From Fomes fomentarius (lineage: Eukaryota > Basidiomycota > Agaricomycetes > Polyporales > Polyporaceae), in NCBI GenBank assembly GCA_022606135.1, contig JABYQN010000012.1, forward strand, positions 992,001-1,056,000: 64,000 nt of DNA. The letters run 5' to 3'. The position numbers were made by a program, and so were the translations under genes. The notes below the pieces were generated by a model. That model ran no database searches, was not told where the DNA came from, and saw nothing but the letters and a program-made list of their open reading frames with translations. Positions 59,651-64,000 of the stretch are shown in pieces (position 1 is the first letter of the stretch; every line of letters starts with the position of its first letter).

Positions 59651-60671
59651 TCGCCGACCAGTGAGTTTCTCGTCCGGTTATACTTCGCCATCACTCAGGC
59701 TGATGTACATCGGTCAGTGGCGATCGAAAAGACTGTCTGATTCCCGGACTCGGATTGTTGTGACCCTGCTGTATTTTGCTTGGACTTGTGCTGCATTCGG
59801 ACATGTTGTATCGCTCTCGGACTCGGACTCGGACTCGGACTCGTTGCTGCTAACGATCATTCTTTTACAGGATAGTGGGGCAGGCGCACGATCGTCGTGT
59901 TGCTGATGGTCACTGGGCTAGTCGGTGGAGGGAGTGGCTGCTCTCTATCCGGCATGTTCAGCGTTGACTGCCCTGCGACGCAAGGTTCCCTTTGTTTGTC
60001 GGTGAGCACTACTCTCTTCCCGCCGCGATGGACTGTGTGGCTAACGGTATGCGATCCCCTCCAGTTTGTATCTGATTTCTTTGTATCGCGAATGTATGCT
60101 TTGGATGCCCGCTGGCAGGGCTCAACTCGGAACAACATTGTGTGTAGCCTGCGCTCCGACTTGTCAAGCTTCCGTATCACTTACGCTTCACTCCATGTAA
60201 GCCTTAGCGCCTGTTGTATTCCTCCTGAAACAATTTACGCCGTCTACTCCTCGCTTCCTTTCAACGAAGACTTGTTAAACTCCAATTGAGCTGTGTCCAG
60301 CATGAAATGTTCTACGTTACGCCCTCATGCATTATGCATAACCGTCCTTTCCCGTGTTTGTCAACGACTCCTGCGCAGGTCACCTGCGAGTGCCTCAGGC
60401 TGTTCATGCGCTGCGATTGTCGTATTCGGAACTCGAAGACCAGCTTTCCAACGTTATACGACGGTCTGCAGAGCCGAGTGTGCGACGTCAGGAGATTATC
60501 AAAGAGTCGAAGTGGGATACACACTCTCTGTTCAGGAAGCTGGAAGATCGCCTTCAAGTAATACGACACGGTGCCGAAGGGTCGCAGATCCACTTCGTTC
60601 CTTTATTCGCGTTCCGCTGCCGCTGGCTATCATCTCGTAGTTGAGGTAGCTGGATCTGCATGTGAGAACCA
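59651..60671. repeat. M 3' flank, third copy
   Basis: Related to 44496-45350, including the intron-like interval after the M stop and the GAGTGCCTCAGG stretch. It is cut at 60671 by the CACTA element. Confidence 0.6.
59816..59843. repeat. hexamer microsatellite (CTCGGA)n
   Basis: Third copy of the hexamer array, at the same place after the M frame. Confidence 0.85.
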
Positions 60672-61183
60672 CACTACGTGCACGAGCCCAAAGGTTGTGT
60701 TGGGATAGGCATGGGAAATTTCGGGGCGGTCTTACCTTCCCCAGAAGATTGACCTTTGGGGAAAGGTTGAATTTCACTGTTATATGCAGCACCTTTCACA
60801 GGGAGTGAAAGGAAACCTATAACATCATCGATTACAGGGCCGGAAAGTATCACTTTCCTGTGCTTGACCCAATATGGGTCGGTGGCAGCATTGAGAAAGG
60901 TTATGTTTTGCACCAAAGGACTCTGAGACAAACTTACCCAAGTCGGGAAAGTGTACCTTTTGCATCGGGCGTCAGATCGCCACGGTTTTTTCTAACTTTG
61001 TCATGCATTTCCCCCCGTGCCCTGTCCGGTGTGAAAGGTTGCCAAACCTGCTCATGGAAAACCATTGGCAAACTGTTGGGATAGTTTACCTTTCCCGTGA
61101 GAATATGATTTTGGGTAAGGTAAGACCGCCCCGAGATTTCCCATGCCTATCACAACACAACCTTCGGGCCTGTGCATGTAGTG
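60672..61183. mobile_element. non-autonomous CACTA-type (EnSpm/CMC) element, 512 bases
   Basis: It begins CACTACGTGCACGAGCCC and ends with the inverse, GGGCCTGTGCATGTAGTG. The terminal inverted repeats run about 71 bases (60672-60742 and 61113-61183) with few mismatches. Both ends carry the CACTA terminus, and the same three bases, CCA, flank the element (60669-60671 and 61184-61186), as expected for the 3-base target duplication of this superfamily. The interior has several AAGGTT/AACCTTT-like subterminal motifs and no coding capacity, so it would depend on a transposase elsewhere. Confidence 0.9.
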
Positions 61184-61204
61184 CCAGTAGGTAGACCGTA
61201 GAGC

Positions 61205-61400
61205 TCCATTTTGGCTTCACTGCACTACTCTTCATCAGCACGTCCTCGAGCCAGCAAAATATTCCTTTGCCGTCAAGGTTGTCGTAAATCCAGGCAAGGA
61301 GACTTACAGGCGTGTCGGCGAAACTGTATACCACATTCTGATGCTTGATAGCAACGGAAGTAGCCACGAACTGAACCATCGTGTCCATGAACCAGATCGG
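61205..61400 (-). pseudogene. alpha/beta-hydrolase (epoxide hydrolase-like) fragment
   Basis: The minus strand reads MVQFVATSVAIKHQNVVYSFADTP in two adjoining parts, then VSLLAWIYDNLDGKGIFC. The FADTPVSLLAWIYD segment resembles the DSPVGLLAWIYEK segment found near the C-terminus of fungal epoxide hydrolase-like proteins (from memory). No nucleophile elbow or other part of the fold is present. It overlaps head to head with the GH18 fragment that follows. Confidence 0.4.
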
Positions 61401-61500
61401 GCTCAACACCGACCTCGACGGTATCGACGTTGACTGTAAGGAGTTTGCACTCGTGCTGCAGCAGAGCGATGCCGCCGAGCGGTGGCACGACGTTCACGGT
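61388..61500 (+). pseudogene. GH18 chitinase fragment around the catalytic motif
   Basis: Reads LNTDLDGIDVDCKEFALV and LQQSDAAERWHDVHG: the DGIDVD motif is kept but the Tyr-Glu-Glu that should follow is Cys-Lys-Glu, and the frame ends soon after. The 3' flank shared with the other GH18 copies resumes at about 61600. Most of the gene is deleted. Confidence 0.82.
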
Positions 61501-61789
61501 TCACCCGATGCCTGCACATCCCCTCAAGGACTACTAGTACCTAGAGCCGGGCTGGAACGTGGGCGACATGTCCTTCCAATCCCGACGATGGCGTGTGCAT
61601 GCTTCAGGGCTTCTTTTCCTTTTCTCCTGAAGCATGCACGCACATGAGCGTCTTGGTAGCGGTAGTTTGTGGAAATCTTGATGTCGAAGACAAGGCATGT
61701 ACCAGTAGGATTAGTGTTCGGAGTAACGAAGTTCCTCGTTATGGGTGACTCGTATAGGCTCTTCAGTGGAGTGATGTGACCACCCGGCG

Positions 61790-62960
61790 TGCTCTCATGA
61801 CATACGATGGAATTGCATATATTTGACTACGTCTACAATGCTACAAGGTACATACGCTAATCTACATCCTTCACACTGATGCTCACTATGGTGCACAGAA
61901 GGAAGGTTGTCAGCCACTTATGCACTTCGTATCACGCACCTCTGTCCAGGAGCCCTGCTGTCAAGGTCGATAATGTTCAATACCGGCGTATACTGTGTGT
62001 GGTAGGTTAGCTTCTGCGACATCCATGTATAGCGACAAACAACTCACCCTAGGGAGGCTCAGCCTTGCAATGCGCCGCGCACACTCCGCACAGTCCGAGT
62101 CACCCATCCCCGACAGGTGACTGTACCAGAAAGGCGTTGACTCATCTACCTGTCTCCCTGCGTCCAATTGGTACGGCTTACTGGGAGCGGCAGGAGTCTG
62201 AGCAGTACGCGACGCGAACGTCGGGTGCCACCAGGTGGGCTTATACACCGACGGGGCGGCTGGCCATTATGAGCATGCTCGTGGTACTAGAAGGTGGCGG
62301 TCTGAGGCAAGGTGGGGAGTGCGCAGAAAGTATGAGACGTACTTGGTATGAGCGTCAGCCATGTTATACGACGTGCATGATGAGGGGAGGTGGTGATAGG
62401 GTATGTGGAACGTGCACGCCGTGGTTTTTGACACCTGCGCCGCAGTGGAATACATCGGCGCATCGTCCAGGACAACCTTCTGTTCAAGTTACTCGTGTTA
62501 GTAGTGAGAAAGAGTGGACATCATATCAGAGCTCACCTGAGAACTGAGGATGTCCACGACAGTCCGTCGTGAATGAACGAGGACGGACTGGATGAGGTGC
62601 ACCGTGTCTTCACCCTCTAGCTCTAGCTACCGTATAGGCGTGTGTCTGAGAGCGCAGCTCAACTCTTGAAAGAGAAAAGCTTTGTAGAGGGGAGCGGACA
62701 TGGTGGTACTGAAGAAAGAGCTGTCCGTCAACTGACTCGGATCTTATACCGACGCGGCTGGTGTCTATCAGGTGGAGGTTGGCACCAGTTCGGCAGAGGC
62801 TGGACATCCCGTTCTCGTCAGCTCTTTGGCGGGCGAACAAGGGACGCTCCTATTCGGTTCCTGGGCGCTGTGTTCCTCTTGGTTGCATTTCACATCTGAC
62901 GATCTGGAATGATAAGACGACAGGGAACCGCTCTTGGATGCTAGGTTCGCAGAAGGAGAA
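61790..62960 (-). repeat. R repeat, copy h
   Basis: A full R unit in minus orientation, subfamily of copy f. The TATA box is weakened to TTATACC (about 62744-62750). It lies convergent with the GH18 fragment, the same arrangement as at 24, 32 and 36 kb. Confidence 0.85.
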
Positions 62961-63477
62961 CAGCGCCCGAGTACTAGGAATGATTCACAGACAGTGCGGA
63001 TGCGTCGAGAATGCCCAAAGAAATGAAGTTGGGCGCTCCTTGTTCCGATACTACAGGCTTGGCAGACACGCACGGTACTCTGGAGGCTGGAGATAAAGGG
63101 TGTGATCGCGGTGATAGTGAGCATGTTCGGCACTGGTGGCATCATCGGAAGAAACGACGAGTGCCAAAGTCGGTTACGCATCCCAGCCACAAAGACAAAG
63201 AAAGACAAATAATCGAGCGCCAGCGTGGTGGCGCCTCTCTGAGTCTCTTCAACGTTCAAATTCATCGCCAACCTCTGTTCTAGAACCAACACGAGACTGT
63301 AACTCCATGGTACCCCTTGTAAATGATGTACAAGATGCTTATGGTGATCATAACCCGGGACGATGCAACACTGACCTTGGTCCTCAAACAAGTTTCTTCA
63401 TTTTATTTTTCGCTAGCTAGCAGCGGCCTTCTGCACCGCGGCTTGTTTCGTCATGTCAGTTACCGCCAACAAAGTCG
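62961..63477. repeat. spacer S before E copy 5
   Basis: Related to 47270-47755 (shared AACGTTCAAATTCATCG and GTTCTAGA.CCAACAC). No gene recognised. Confidence 0.55.
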
Positions 63478-64000
63478 CTTACCATCTGTGATTTAATTTG
63501 ACCTAGTTCAGAATGCCACACATCATGCTCACCTCCGGCTTTCATTCTGGACCAGCCTGAGCTTGAATACTCCACGTCTACCTCGGGCTACCCCTCAGTC
63601 TGGTCACAAATTCAACCCTCTACCGTCGCTCGGAAACCATGCCACCTGGAGAGCACGATAATCACATGCCAGGCTGTTTGCTGACGCTATCAGGGTGCCA
63701 CTCGGATACCCCAAGTGGCAAGTAAAAACTACTCAGCTTCTCTTTATGACATTTCCGCCGCAGTGGCGTGCGGCACGCTTTGGCCTAACCACCATTCGGG
63801 GTCGAGCGCTTGCGCTTTGGCCGCCTCGTGTCCCTCGGGTATATAAGGTCACCTGGTTTCGCTTCACCTCTCTCACCAGAACCACCACCACCTCCTCTTC
63901 TTTCCTTCCTCCGGCACTCGACACTGTTCAATTTCAGCTTATGGCGCATCCTCGACAACGACTATGGCGCTTACAAGGCACTATCATACGCCCTGTGTGC
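63478..64000 (+). repeat. E repeat, copy 5, cut by the window end
   Basis: Start of an E unit with a TATA box at 63840-63847 (TATATAAG) after GCGCTTGCGCTTTGGCCGCC. It continues past the window. Confidence 0.82.

Overview
The window is nuclear DNA from a basidiomycete fungus, most likely an agaricomycete wood-decay species of the Polyporales type (inference). Genes have many short introns of about 50-60 bases with GT..AG borders. Gene content also fits: a GH115 xylan alpha-glucuronidase, a GH18 chitinase-like gene, a Cys-rich GPI-anchored secreted protein, a DUF6534-type membrane protein, and the eukaryotic housekeeping genes BAP31 and UBP6.

Real genes sit in three islands. Island 1 (about 2.0-11.2 kb) holds the GPI-anchored protein (2021-2876), a WD40 relic, a coiled-coil protein (5386-5940, minus) and a complete 20-exon GH115 gene (7043-11235). 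Island 2 (26.4-30.3 kb) holds BAP31 (minus), UBP6/USP14 (plus, divergent from BAP31) and an intron-containing tRNA-Trp (minus). Island 3 is one 16-exon DUF6534-type gene (51087-53149, minus).

Most of the rest is built from a few long repeat families, here called E (about 3 kb, TATA promoter at one end, a very conserved 170-base block at the other), M (about 2 kb, carrying an intact ORF of 242-243 residues with no family I recognise), R (about 1.1 kb, TATA promoter and splice-like signals, nine copies), T (a diverged relative of the R promoter) and GH18 chitinase copies, all broken. They form a composite order X-M-R-spacer-E that recurs along the right half.

The copies are also arranged as nested inverted repeats. 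Outer arms 13.57-21.77 kb and 42.77-50.77 kb (about 8 kb each) and inner arms about 22.05-25.54 kb and 31.48-35.27 kb (about 3.4 kb each) enclose the BAP31-UBP6-tRNA island. A smaller inverted pair (3.57-3.99 and 11.34-11.85 kb) encloses the coiled-coil and GH115 genes. Within the outer arms about 2.7 kb appears identical while the flanks differ, which suggests gene conversion.

A 512-base non-autonomous CACTA-type element with long terminal inverted repeats and a 3-base target duplication lies at 60672-61183. The most open question is what the E/M/R composite is: a large non-autonomous mobile element, or a host multigene segment spread by segmental duplication. I found no transposase, reverse transcriptase or other mobility gene in it.
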